From positions 1,860,001 to 1,924,000 of the forward strand of contig NC_019793.1 of the NCBI RefSeq assembly GCF_000317835.1: a stretch of DNA of 64,000 bases, given 5' to 3'. The position numbers and the translations under genes are program-made. The DNA comes from Deinococcus peraridilitoris DSM 19664. Its GTDB lineage: Bacteria > Deinococcota > Deinococci > Deinococcales > Deinococcaceae. The notes beneath the pieces were generated by a model. The model worked only from the letters and a program-made list of their open reading frames with translations, was not told the DNA's origin and made no database searches. Positions 57,253 to 64,000 of this stretch are shown in pieces (the first letter of the stretch is position 1; each line of letters begins with the position of its first letter).

Positions 57253-58161
57253 TTACACCGATTCGTTCCTCCTGCGTGTGCGTCTGGCGGTTGTGTCACG
57301 TTCGGGACGGAACTCGAGTCCAAGCAGTTCCGACAGTGTCCGGTTCCTGTCCTCGACAGTAGTGTCAAAGCGTGGCATTTTCGGCTTGCGGCCGTACCCG
57401 TAGTCCTCCCGGGCGACTTCCACGCAGGTTTGCCCTCCGACCTGGCAGCGGGCGAACTGTCGGTAGTCGAGATCCGTGTAGTCCTTGGGCCTCTTCCGGG
57501 TGAATTCCTGCTTCTGCAGGTACGTGCGCTGCGCTTCCTGCAGGTCCGCCCGCAGGAGTGAGAGCAGTTGCTGACCGAGCGCTTCCAGGTACTGCGGCTG
57601 GTTCATGGTGTGCGGGTCGAAACGAGGGATGGCGAGAATCAGATGCGTGGCGGGATCCGGGCACGCTTCGCGTTTCTTCACCTGCCTTACTCGTGGCGTC
57701 ACGGCCTTGATGTCATCCTGCAGTTCGCGGTCAAGCGCGTAGACGTCCCAGCGGAGTCTGTCGGGCACGCCGTACTGCAGCCATGCATGCAGGGTTTCGA
57801 GGGCGAAGTACCGTACCCAGTCGGTCCTGCCGTTGAGGGCACGCAGGTGGTACTTCGACTGCCAGGCGTCGAGGGCGGCGACAAGGTCACCGTGCAGATG
57901 GTCGTCCTCCAGCGGCGGCTTTTCCACCCAGCCGTGGTTGACCATCAGAAGCGGCAGTGACGGCTTTCGTCCCTCGGTGCTGGTGGCGCCTGCGGGTCCT
58001 GATGTCGTCGGCCCCCTCAACACGACCTTTTCCTCGGCGGCCTTGAAGGCAGGCAACACGAGACGATGCAGATCGTTGAGGACTTCTGGATAGAGCTCCG
58101 CCGTGACCTTCAGGAAGGCGAATACATACAAGTTGAGCTGGGGCTGCGAAGGGCGTGCCAT
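57253..58161 (-). CDS. Uncharacterised protein upstream of the excisionase-like gene
   Basis: A 302-residue protein. The start MARPSQPQLNLYVFAF is supported by AAGGAGG. It has helical and Trp-rich segments (DWVRYFALETLHAWLQYGVP, LILAIPRFDPHTMNQPQYLE) and a basic tail (RRTRRRNESV). There are no TM helices and no family that I know. It belongs to a minus-strand series running from the CBS-HEPN gene to 55899, but gaps of 177 and 65 nt leave co-transcription open. Confidence 0.65.
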   Translation of the reverse strand: MARPSQPQLNLYVFAFLKVTAELYPEVLNDLHRLVLPAFKAAEEKVVLRGPTTSGPAGATSTEGRKPSLPLLMVNHGWVEKPPLEDDHLHGDLVAALDAWQSKYHLRALNGRTDWVRYFALETLHAWLQYGVPDRLRWDVYALDRELQDDIKAVTPRVRQVKKREACPDPATHLILAIPRFDPHTMNQPQYLEALGQQLLSLLRADLQEAQRTYLQKQEFTRKRPKDYTDLDYRQFARCQVGGQTCVEVAREDYGYGRKPKMPRFDTTVEDRNRTLSELLGLEFRPERDTTARRTRRRNESV

Positions 58162-58338
58162 CAAACCTCCTTGGTCCGCTGGGTTGGAGTCCATGGGTGG
58201 GTCTCGGCTGTTGTAGCGGATCCTGTGGTATCCGTTGGCTCAGGAACTCTGGCGCAGTGCCTCAGGCTGGGAAAGCGAGATGAAGCCCGGGAAAATGGAC
58301 GGGTGTGGTGTCACCCACAGCAATGGAGCAGCCTGGTA

Positions 58339-59715
58339 TCAGCGACCGGGATGAGGGGCAGCCTGACCTGAAGAGCCTGAGGAGATCACCTCGACCGACT
58401 CCACCAGCTCGTACGACGGCATCACTCGCCGAAATCTTTCCGTTGACGCCTGATCCACCAGTACGAACCATTTCGCATCGCCACCGACGTTGACCGTGCG
58501 GGACAGAAGTGCTGCCTCGTACAGAACAATTCGCTTCCCTTCCGAAGGAACGTCTGCCGTCTCGGTATCGACGGTCTGCACGAGGATGGCCGGCAAATCA
58601 GGCTCTGTTTCTGACGAATTGGTACCGAGTGCGCTCTGGAGGTACTCCTGCGTCTCACGGAAGTCGGTGAGCACGATCATCGGCAGGGAAGGCGGTGTAT
58701 GCAGGAGGCGCAGGAGTGCAGCGAGCTTGGCGTCCTCAGCCACCTCGTCCAGCAGGGCGATCAGCTCCCGGACCGGCGACAGCACGTATTGAAAGAGCTC
58801 TGACACGTGGACGGCCCGCGACGGAACCCGCCTGTCGGTAGTAGGGGATTCACTGATTGCCGAACGCACGTGGTCGCTTGTGACATTGGGTGCTGTACCA
58901 GAGTGGGCAACATAGTTCCGCAATGGCCATAGCCTCCGTAGGACCGCTTCCGTCGCGTACACACTCGAGTGGAGGCGCCGTTGAAGCGCCATGGCTTCCT
59001 CGTTCCAGCCGAGCTGATCAAGAGGCTGAACGAGGTCCTTCTGGACCCTGCGCCTGAACTCAAGTTCAGTGGGATGCGGCATGAACGGTACAGACCTCAC
59101 GTCCGCCACTTTTGAATCGTTGCTGACTGTCCAGCGAGTTAGGCTGATCGGCGAAAACCCGTCTTGTGCCAGTGTGTCAGCAAGCGTGTACGTCTCTTTC
59201 GAAAGAGAAGCTCCCCCCTGTGCCATGACAAGACACATATCAGGATGACGTTGCCTCATGTCGCGCAGAACTTCCAGAAAGTGAGATCCTGCCGGAGAAA
59301 GGTCATCAGCAATAATCGTGTGCCACGCCGTACTCAGGAGCACTTGCTCAATCTCGGCATTGCGAAGCAGCACAATTGGAAGCACGACAAGACCGCCAGG
59401 GAAGCCGTCCGTGAGAACCGCAGGAGCCTGCACAGTGTACTCAAGCCATGCACGACGAGACGGGAGAATCGTCGCTTGGTCTCCGGCGTTTTTGTTTCTC
59501 TCCGCGTACTGTTCCACGGTTCTCTGATGCGCAATCAGGAGCACAGGGGCGCCCGTCATGGCCACCAGCTGACCCGCCAAGGCAAACGTTGTGGACGTCC
59601 GGCCCGTACCGGCTGGGGCGGAAAGCAGATTGACGCTGCCTGCGGGTGCGTAGAGTGCCCTCTCGAGGAATGCGCGCTGGAGCGCTGTCAGGGCTACTGT
59701 GGCAGGCTTCGTCAT
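58339..59715 (-). CDS. ATPase with degenerate Walker A, partner of the CBS-HEPN protein
   Basis: A 458-residue P-loop protein of the SF1/SF2 helicase-like type. Near residues 30-45 it has NLLSAPAGTGRTSTTFALAG, a Walker A in which the usual Lys is Arg39. WHTIIADDLSPAG near 135 is the Walker B equivalent. KWFVLVDQAS lies near the end of the second RecA-like half. The start MTKPATVALTALQRAFLERA is right after the stop of the CBS-HEPN gene (1-nt gap), so the two form a unit. No nuclease or membrane segment is seen. Its biochemical activity is uncertain because of the Walker A change. Confidence 0.75.
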   Translation of the reverse strand: MTKPATVALTALQRAFLERALYAPAGSVNLLSAPAGTGRTSTTFALAGQLVAMTGAPVLLIAHQRTVEQYAERNKNAGDQATILPSRRAWLEYTVQAPAVLTDGFPGGLVVLPIVLLRNAEIEQVLLSTAWHTIIADDLSPAGSHFLEVLRDMRQRHPDMCLVMAQGGASLSKETYTLADTLAQDGFSPISLTRWTVSNDSKVADVRSVPFMPHPTELEFRRRVQKDLVQPLDQLGWNEEAMALQRRLHSSVYATEAVLRRLWPLRNYVAHSGTAPNVTSDHVRSAISESPTTDRRVPSRAVHVSELFQYVLSPVRELIALLDEVAEDAKLAALLRLLHTPPSLPMIVLTDFRETQEYLQSALGTNSSETEPDLPAILVQTVDTETADVPSEGKRIVLYEAALLSRTVNVGGDAKWFVLVDQASTERFRRVMPSYELVESVEVISSGSSGQAAPHPGR

Positions 59716-59716
59716 A

Positions 59717-60562
59717 TCAGGCTGCCGACCGATCTTCGATGAGCTCCAGGCGCATCTTGAGCCAATCGCGGCAGGCACTGAGCCTTTCAGTGTCTTCACT
59801 GGTGATGGGCCGCTTGAAGTGAAAAACATCGTTCCGCAGCCCGCCGATCGGCTCCAGTTTCACTGATGCCCGGTTCCTGTCCGCACCGAGGGCACCAGAG
59901 AAGTGAGGCCAGTTGAGTGGCGCTTTGATGATGGTCACGTAATCGCCAAAGGACATGGCCTCGAGGGTGATCGGCAGACGATCCTCGCGGTACAAGCTGC
60001 TCAGGGCACGTCTGCTGCACTCAGCGAGAATGTCGGGTACCACACTCTTTTGAATGAGGTCACGCAAGGCGAGTTCGATTTCCTGGACGAGCAGGAAGGG
60101 TACGGCCACACTGTAGAGGTACGTCATCACGTCTGAGGCGGTCAGGATACCGACAAGCCGCTCCTTCGTACCGACGAGTACGAAGTCGTGCTGTTGGAGG
60201 TACGGGAGGACTTCGTGCAGTGGAGCCGAGAGGTCAACGAATTTCGGAGTCTCCATCAGTTCTTCAACGGGTGCCTCTCCGAGCGCAACGCCTGACCTGA
60301 GCTTCGCATCTTGGGCATACCCCAACGCCTGCCTTGCAAACGAACGGTGCGAGAAGACCCCAATGACGCGCCCCTTCGTCTCAGTCACCACTGGTACTTG
60401 CGAGTATCCTGACCGCTCCATCGCCTGTAGCGCTTCGCGGGCACAGGCGCTGGCAATAACAGTCGTCACCTGCTGAGCTTCGGGGAGCACCGAGGTCACA
60501 TGATGGAACCTCGCATTCAGCAGGGGTGGTGACGATTCGAGCATGGCAGCAAGATCGTGCAT
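59717..60562 (-). CDS. CBS-pair protein with HEPN-like C-terminal domain
   Basis: A 281-residue protein. Two CBS motifs span about residues 25-150 (AREALQAMERSGYSQVPVVT, GRVIGVFSHRSFA; LSAPLHEVLPYLQQHDFVLV, RLVGILTASDVMTYLYS), which bind adenine nucleotides in known members. Residues about 155-275 resemble Swt1-type HEPN domains: LLVQEIELALRDLIQKSV, FGDYVTIIKAPLNWPHF and GLRNDVFHFKRP with the R-x4-H motif (Arg243, His248) used for RNA cleavage in active HEPN enzymes. It is followed after 1 nt by an ATPase gene. The pair looks like a nucleotide-sensing RNase with a motor partner; this is inference. Confidence 0.78.
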   Translation of the reverse strand: MHDLAAMLESSPPLLNARFHHVTSVLPEAQQVTTVIASACAREALQAMERSGYSQVPVVTETKGRVIGVFSHRSFARQALGYAQDAKLRSGVALGEAPVEELMETPKFVDLSAPLHEVLPYLQQHDFVLVGTKERLVGILTASDVMTYLYSVAVPFLLVQEIELALRDLIQKSVVPDILAECSRRALSSLYREDRLPITLEAMSFGDYVTIIKAPLNWPHFSGALGADRNRASVKLEPIGGLRNDVFHFKRPITSEDTERLSACRDWLKMRLELIEDRSAA

Positions 60563-60693
60563 GATCGGTGACTCAACCGTACCATGCCAGTGTTCGCCAA
60601 ATACCTCGAATTACTGGCTGTCATTGGAGCTGTTACATTTCCAGCCGGGAATGGTATGCCAGACGGACAACAGAACAGCAGCGACCAGTCGTC

Positions 60694-61251
60694 ATGTGTT
60701 CGTTTCCCGACGGCTACATGGTCATGTTCCCAGTAGGTCGGGCGGTTGAACTTGCACGTATTCGCCGGGCTGTCGCCAGAAGTGAGACCTGGGGAGACCT
60801 ACGCTGCGTCATCCCACGAGAAGAATGGGAAAGACTTTCGGACGGCGCGTTGGATGGCCCGCGTTTCGAGATGCCGGAGGAGGACGAAGTTCCGGATGAC
60901 GAGCCCTTTGATCGGCAAGATCTGGCGACCGATCATCTTTGGCTCGTCTGGCCCCAGAACGAGATGCTCTACTGGGTGCCCGAGGACATTCAGAAGCGCT
61001 ATGGGAGCCGTATGGATACGCCGGATAGTTATCTGCTTTTGCTGGATGCAGGTGAAATGACTGTCCCTGCCATGCGCCGTCAAGGGTACAGCATGTACAG
61101 GGCGGAGTACCTGGTTGAGTTTGCGTGTGGCTACCTTGGCTATGGTCCTGAGGTTGAAGCGGAGTTCCAGCGGTTCAGCAGGCTCGTGTCATTGTGCCAG
61201 TCAGGCTACGGCGTGTTTGAAAAGCTCATCCCAACCACTCCACAGACGTAG
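60694..61251 (+). CDS. Uncharacterised protein divergent from the CBS-HEPN unit
   Basis: A 185-residue protein starting MCSFPDGYMVMFPVGRAVEL; the open frame extends 42 codons upstream into the intergenic region but that part is not protein-like. It is acidic in the centre (FEMPEEDEVPDDEPFDRQDL) and Trp-rich (HLWLVWPQNEMLYWVPEDIQ). There is no TM segment or known domain. It may be an immunity or regulatory factor for the neighbouring unit, which cannot be shown. A strong terminator follows directly. Confidence 0.65.
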   Translation: MCSFPDGYMVMFPVGRAVELARIRRAVARSETWGDLRCVIPREEWERLSDGALDGPRFEMPEEDEVPDDEPFDRQDLATDHLWLVWPQNEMLYWVPEDIQKRYGSRMDTPDSYLLLLDAGEMTVPAMRRQGYSMYRAEYLVEFACGYLGYGPEVEAEFQRFSRLVSLCQSGYGVFEKLIPTTPQT

Positions 61252-61253
61252 GA

Positions 61254-61287
61254 AAGGCGCGGATGACCGTTCGGTCATCCGCGCCTT
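61254..61287 (+). terminator. Strong hairpin terminator
   Basis: A perfect 15-bp stem (61254-61268 with 61273-61287) closes on a GTTC tetraloop. It begins 3 nt after the stop of the plus-strand gene. The symmetrical A and T ends let it work both ways, although the facing lipoprotein gene ends 70 nt further. Confidence 0.85.
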
Positions 61288-61359
61288 GATCCGGGAAAGT
61301 CACTGTATTTGGGGGTAGCGTCCCGTCGGCGCTGTTGTGGCTTCCCGGTCAATCATCCG

Positions 61360-62493
61360 TCACTGCAGGGAGACAGGCATGACGTTGCTGGGCACCTGAA
61401 CATTGACGGTCGTGTTCGCCTTCACTTCAACGTTCACCTGCGCAGTGATGTTCGTCTGGATGTTCTTGAAGATCACGACGTACGTTCCGATCGGCAGGTT
61501 GTTGTAATTCTCCTTCGCGATCTCGGTGCCGGTGTTGACATTCTTGACGGTCACGTTGATGAACTTCTGCAGTTCGGCGCTGAGGTCGATCTTCAGACTG
61601 CCCGTGTTGGTCTGCTGTCCATCACCCTTGACTTTTTCGGGCACCTGCACGGTCACCGTCTTGTTGATCTGGACGTCCACGCGGACTTCCACGGTCACGT
61701 TGGTCTTGATGTTCGTGAAGACCAGCACGTAGGTGCCGGCGGGCAGCTTGGAGACATCCTGGTACGTCTGGCCGGTGGTGACGTTCTTGGCGGTAACCTT
61801 GATGTCCGCCATCACGTCGACGCTCGCGTCGATCTTCACGCTGCCGGTATTGGTCTGGCCACCGTCATTCTGGCCACCCTTGACTTTTTCGGGCACCTGC
61901 ACGGTCACTGTCTTGTTGATCTGGACGTCCACGCGGACTTCCACGGTCACGTTGGTCTTGATGTTCGTGAAGACCAGCACGTAGGTGCCGGCGGGCAGCT
62001 TGGAGACATCCTGGTACGTCTGGCCGGTGGTGACGTTCTTGGCGGTAACCTTGATGTCCGCCATCACGTCGACGCTCGCGTCGATCTTCACGCTGCCGGT
62101 ATTGGTCTGGCCGCCGTCATTCTGGCCACCCTTGACTTTTTCGGGCACCTGCACGGTCACTGTCTTGTTGATCTGGACGTCCACGCGGACTTCCACGGTC
62201 ACGTTGGTCTTGATGTTCGTGAAGACCAGCACGTAGGTGCCGGCGGGCAGCTTGGAGACATCCTGGTACATCTGACCGGTGGTGGCGTTCCTGGCCGTGA
62301 CCTTGATGTCCGCCATTGCTTCGGCGTTCAGGTCGAGGCTCACGCTGCCGGTGTTGTTATTGCCGGGGTTCTGGCCAGGAGCGGTGCCGCCCTGACCAGG
62401 AGGGTTGTTGGAGGGAAGTTGAGTATCGGCCATCTGCCCACAGGCTGCGAGGGTGAGGGCACCGCTGATCAAAAGTGCAGAAAATCGCTTCAT
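61360..62493 (-). CDS. Lipoprotein built of four tandem beta-domain repeats
   Basis: A 377-residue protein. A lipoprotein signal peptide ends in LTLAACG, with lipidated Cys near residue 18. A Pro/Gly/Asn linker (about 25-48) is followed by four repeats of about 84 residues. Each has the frame TGSVKIDASVDVMADIKVTA, then DVSKLPAGTYVLVFTNIKTN and VEVRVDVQINKTVTVQVPEK, a PEGA-like beta sandwich. Repeats 2 and 3 are identical in protein, repeat 1 nearly so, repeat 4 diverged. AGGAGAAAATAAA precedes the ATG. It is probably a surface protein whose length can vary by repeat number. It is the last gene of the island. Confidence 0.8.
   Translation of the reverse strand: MKRFSALLISGALTLAACGQMADTQLPSNNPPGQGGTAPGQNPGNNNTGSVSLDLNAEAMADIKVTARNATTGQMYQDVSKLPAGTYVLVFTNIKTNVTVEVRVDVQINKTVTVQVPEKVKGGQNDGGQTNTGSVKIDASVDVMADIKVTAKNVTTGQTYQDVSKLPAGTYVLVFTNIKTNVTVEVRVDVQINKTVTVQVPEKVKGGQNDGGQTNTGSVKIDASVDVMADIKVTAKNVTTGQTYQDVSKLPAGTYVLVFTNIKTNVTVEVRVDVQINKTVTVQVPEKVKGDGQQTNTGSLKIDLSAELQKFINVTVKNVNTGTEIAKENYNNLPIGTYVVIFKNIQTNITAQVNVEVKANTTVNVQVPSNVMPVSLQ
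61733..62236. repeat. Two near-identical 252-bp tandem units in the lipoprotein gene
   Basis: The segments 61733-61984 and 61985-62236 encode the same 84 residues and differ at only a few bases. Partial, more diverged units flank them on both sides. Near-identity over 252 bp indicates recent duplication or ongoing homogenisation. Confidence 0.9.
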
Positions 62494-63388
62494 TTTATTT
62501 TCTCCTGTCGAGAGTGATTCGAGATTGGCCCGTTACGGTCTTACTACTCAAAGTACGATGTCTCTGTACATTTGACGCTATTTTCAACATTTACGCAGCG
62601 CGGAGCGCCTGTATACTGGTATTGAATATCCGCCCACCTCCTGTAATGCTTCGGTTGTACGGGAATCGCGACCATCTCAAGATAGATTGTAATAATACGC
62701 TTTTAAGTGCTTTTGCGCCAACTTCTACTTTAACCGAAACTCAGAAGTTCATCTCACCTATCAGGAAATAAAGTGACTTGAATTGTATTTGACCGATGCC
62801 ATGAGCATAAATCAATCATTGCATAAGAAGAATGGGTACCTTATGAGACCAGTGGCGTGTGAAGCGCGAGGCTTCGATCAACGACCAGGACCCGCAAACT
62901 CCAAGCCTTATTGTTTACCTCAAGTTCGGCTCTCAGAAACGCGGATGATTGTTCCCATATCTGAATTCAAGTTGAAAAAACTCACTTCATCCATTCCCGT
63001 CGTTACACACGATTCAGGTGGTGAGAACGCGCACTGAAGGACCAAAGTTTAGGACGGCGCGGCCAGCCACGAAGCGTCATTATCTGCCATCTGCCCAGCA
63101 GGCCATTCAGAAGGGACAGTAGCTGATCACGGGCTTTGGGGAGCGCTTCATCACCACACCTGTAGATGGGCAGGGCCTGGAGCGGGCAAGCAGCAGCAGG
63201 GCCTCCTTTCCTTCTCCTTTGCAAACACGCTGTAGTGGCACTGCCACTACGCGCCACTACACGCATGGGAAGTCAGGGTACGGCATGGGCAGAGGTGGGC
63301 AACAAGGAAAACTGAAGAAGGCGTTCTGGACAGGAAAAACTCGATGATCAGCCACAACGGTAGTGGTTGGGGCAGGTGCCTTGCCTGG
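62494..63388. other. AT-rich stretch and transposon debris at the island end
   Basis: From 62500 to about 63000 the base composition is distinctly AT-rich; it should hold the promoter of the minus-strand lipoprotein gene. A plus-strand open frame at 62783-63037 has no family resemblance. Minus-strand 63003-63200 codes ALPKARDQLLSLLNGLLGRW then MTLRGWPRRPKLWSF, which looks like a transposase tail I cannot assign. The rest holds the GCCACTAC sites described separately. Confidence 0.45.
63232..63260. repeat. Inverted and direct GCCACTAC sites before the right att
   Basis: GTAGTGGCA (63232-63240) and TGCCACTAC (63242-63250) form a perfect inverted repeat around one C, and another GCCACTAC follows at 63253-63260. 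The octamer is shared with the left ends of the islands. It may be an arm-type integrase or excisionase binding region. Confidence 0.55.
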
Positions 63389-63435
<47 letters not shown>

Positions 63436-63439
63436 AACA

Positions 63440-63470
63440 AGAACCTCGGCCCGGCCGAGGTTCTTTCGTT
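63440..63470 (+). terminator. Hairpin after the rightmost tRNA fragment
   Basis: GAACCTCGG (63441-63449) pairs with CCGAGGTTC (63455-63463), and CTTTCGTTT follows. It is unrelated to the hairpins after the other three att copies. It is probably the original chromosomal terminator of tRNA-Ile, left behind when the islands integrated. Confidence 0.8.
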
Positions 63471-63843
63471 TCGCCTTGCATACCCTACGACCCCAAAAGA
63501 CACCCGCGTGCAACGAGGGTATCAAGGGAAATGAGGACATGGACAGGATCATCGCGAGATCCTCCGGTCTTCAAACAGGATGGTGAAACGGCCAAGGGCA
63601 GCCTTCCATACTGAACGCCAAAGCGCGTTGGTGCCGCCTGGTCGACACTGGCAAGGGGGTAATGCAGGTGCTGGAATACGGCATGCACGATCAAGCGCCA
63701 AAGACCACCGGCCAGAAGACGGGACCGCTGCAACCGGAACGAATAGGCTGAAATACGCAAGCGCTTCTCCTCTGTCCTGCTGTCCAAACGGATCCTTACT
63801 GAACTGGCAAACAGAGCGGGAGCCTGCACGCTAGTGTCCAGGG
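63471..63843. other. Region between the tRNA remnant and the DUF2071 gene
   Basis: Open frames exist on both strands (for example 63485-63907 minus) but neither resembles a known family nor has a ribosome site. I treat the region as non-coding or as a decayed gene. Confidence 0.4.
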
Positions 63844-64000
63844 AATGCCGAAGGTGAAGTTCCCCTGGATAATGCACATGGAGTGGCGGGACCTGCTGTT
63901 CATGCACTGGCCGGTCCGGTCAGCGTCCCTGGCCCGCTGTCTGCCAGGCGGAGTGGACCTCGACACCTTTGAGGGGCAGGCGTGGCTGGGAGTCCTTCCC
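63844..64000 (+). CDS. DUF2071/YqjF-like protein, N-terminal part
   Basis: The open frame starts at ATG 63844 and runs off the window. Its 52 residues, among them MHMEWRDLLFMHWPVRSASL and LARCLPGGVDLDTFEGQAWL, match the opening of DUF2071 (YqjF-like) proteins, where W-x-D-L-L-F-x-H-W-P and D-x-F-x-G-x-A-W-L-G are conserved. Function of the family is not established. It marks the return of core DNA after the islands. Confidence 0.75.

Noticed and set aside
62783..63037. A small plus-strand ORF in the AT-rich stretch
   Set aside because: No ribosome site, no recognisable domain, and base composition unlike coding DNA of this genome.
63485..63907. A 140-residue minus-strand ORF opposite the DUF2071 start
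   Set aside because: It overlaps the conserved N-terminus of the plus-strand gene and resembles no family.

Overview
The window reads as chromosomal DNA of a high-GC bacterium of the Deinococcus group. The grounds are family resemblance of many proteins, including a Gre-type factor closer to the Deinococcus-Thermus factor Gfh1 than to classical GreA, and several genes whose only visible signal is a -10 box 5-7 nt before the ATG, the leaderless style common in that phylum. This is an inference; no rRNA is present.

Left core (1-8444): housekeeping genes. These are a 3'-5' exonuclease end, a UspA protein, an exported protein with a long Gly-Thr-Thr repeat, rlmH, a small membrane protein, an antitoxin-like ORF overlapping rsmI, pfkA, rbsK, a dNTP triphosphohydrolase and an intact tRNA-Ile(GAU) with encoded CCA.

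The next 55 kb is accessory DNA. The last 47 bp of the tRNA gene recur in the same orientation at 19991-20037 (one mismatch) and 63389-63435 (exact), and the last 34 bp recur at 26767-26800. I read this as three islands stacked in one tRNA-Ile attachment site. Island A (8445-20037) carries a Nudix hydrolase, an IS630 element, a sugar module (binding protein, two ABC permeases, GH2 glycosidase, divergent ArsR-type regulator) and an IS982 copy interrupted by an IS110 element. Island B (20038-26800) carries a Gfh1/GreA-like factor, transposon remains, an IS630 element, a lipoprotein, a TatA protein and a Tat-exported ferritin-like protein. Island C (26801-63435) carries the only integrase seen.

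Island C is mainly defence-like. It holds a PLD-helicase-DUF3427 protein, a GmrSD-type DUF262/DUF1524 protein, an unknown operon ending in a GIY-YIG protein, a MerR-like/vWA/unknown operon, and a type I restriction-modification locus (frameshifted hsdM, IS-truncated hsdS, intact hsdR with Mrr, AlbA_2-ATPase and YgjP neighbours). It also has a two-gene unit of a CBS-HEPN protein and an ATPase with a degenerate Walker A. Two IS4-type copies bracket a gene for an exported prephenate dehydratase-chorismate mutase fusion. A repeat-built lipoprotein lies near the right end.

Right of 63435 the core resumes with the start of a DUF2071/YqjF-like gene. Several genes in island C carry single-base frameshifts, which may be decay or assembly error.
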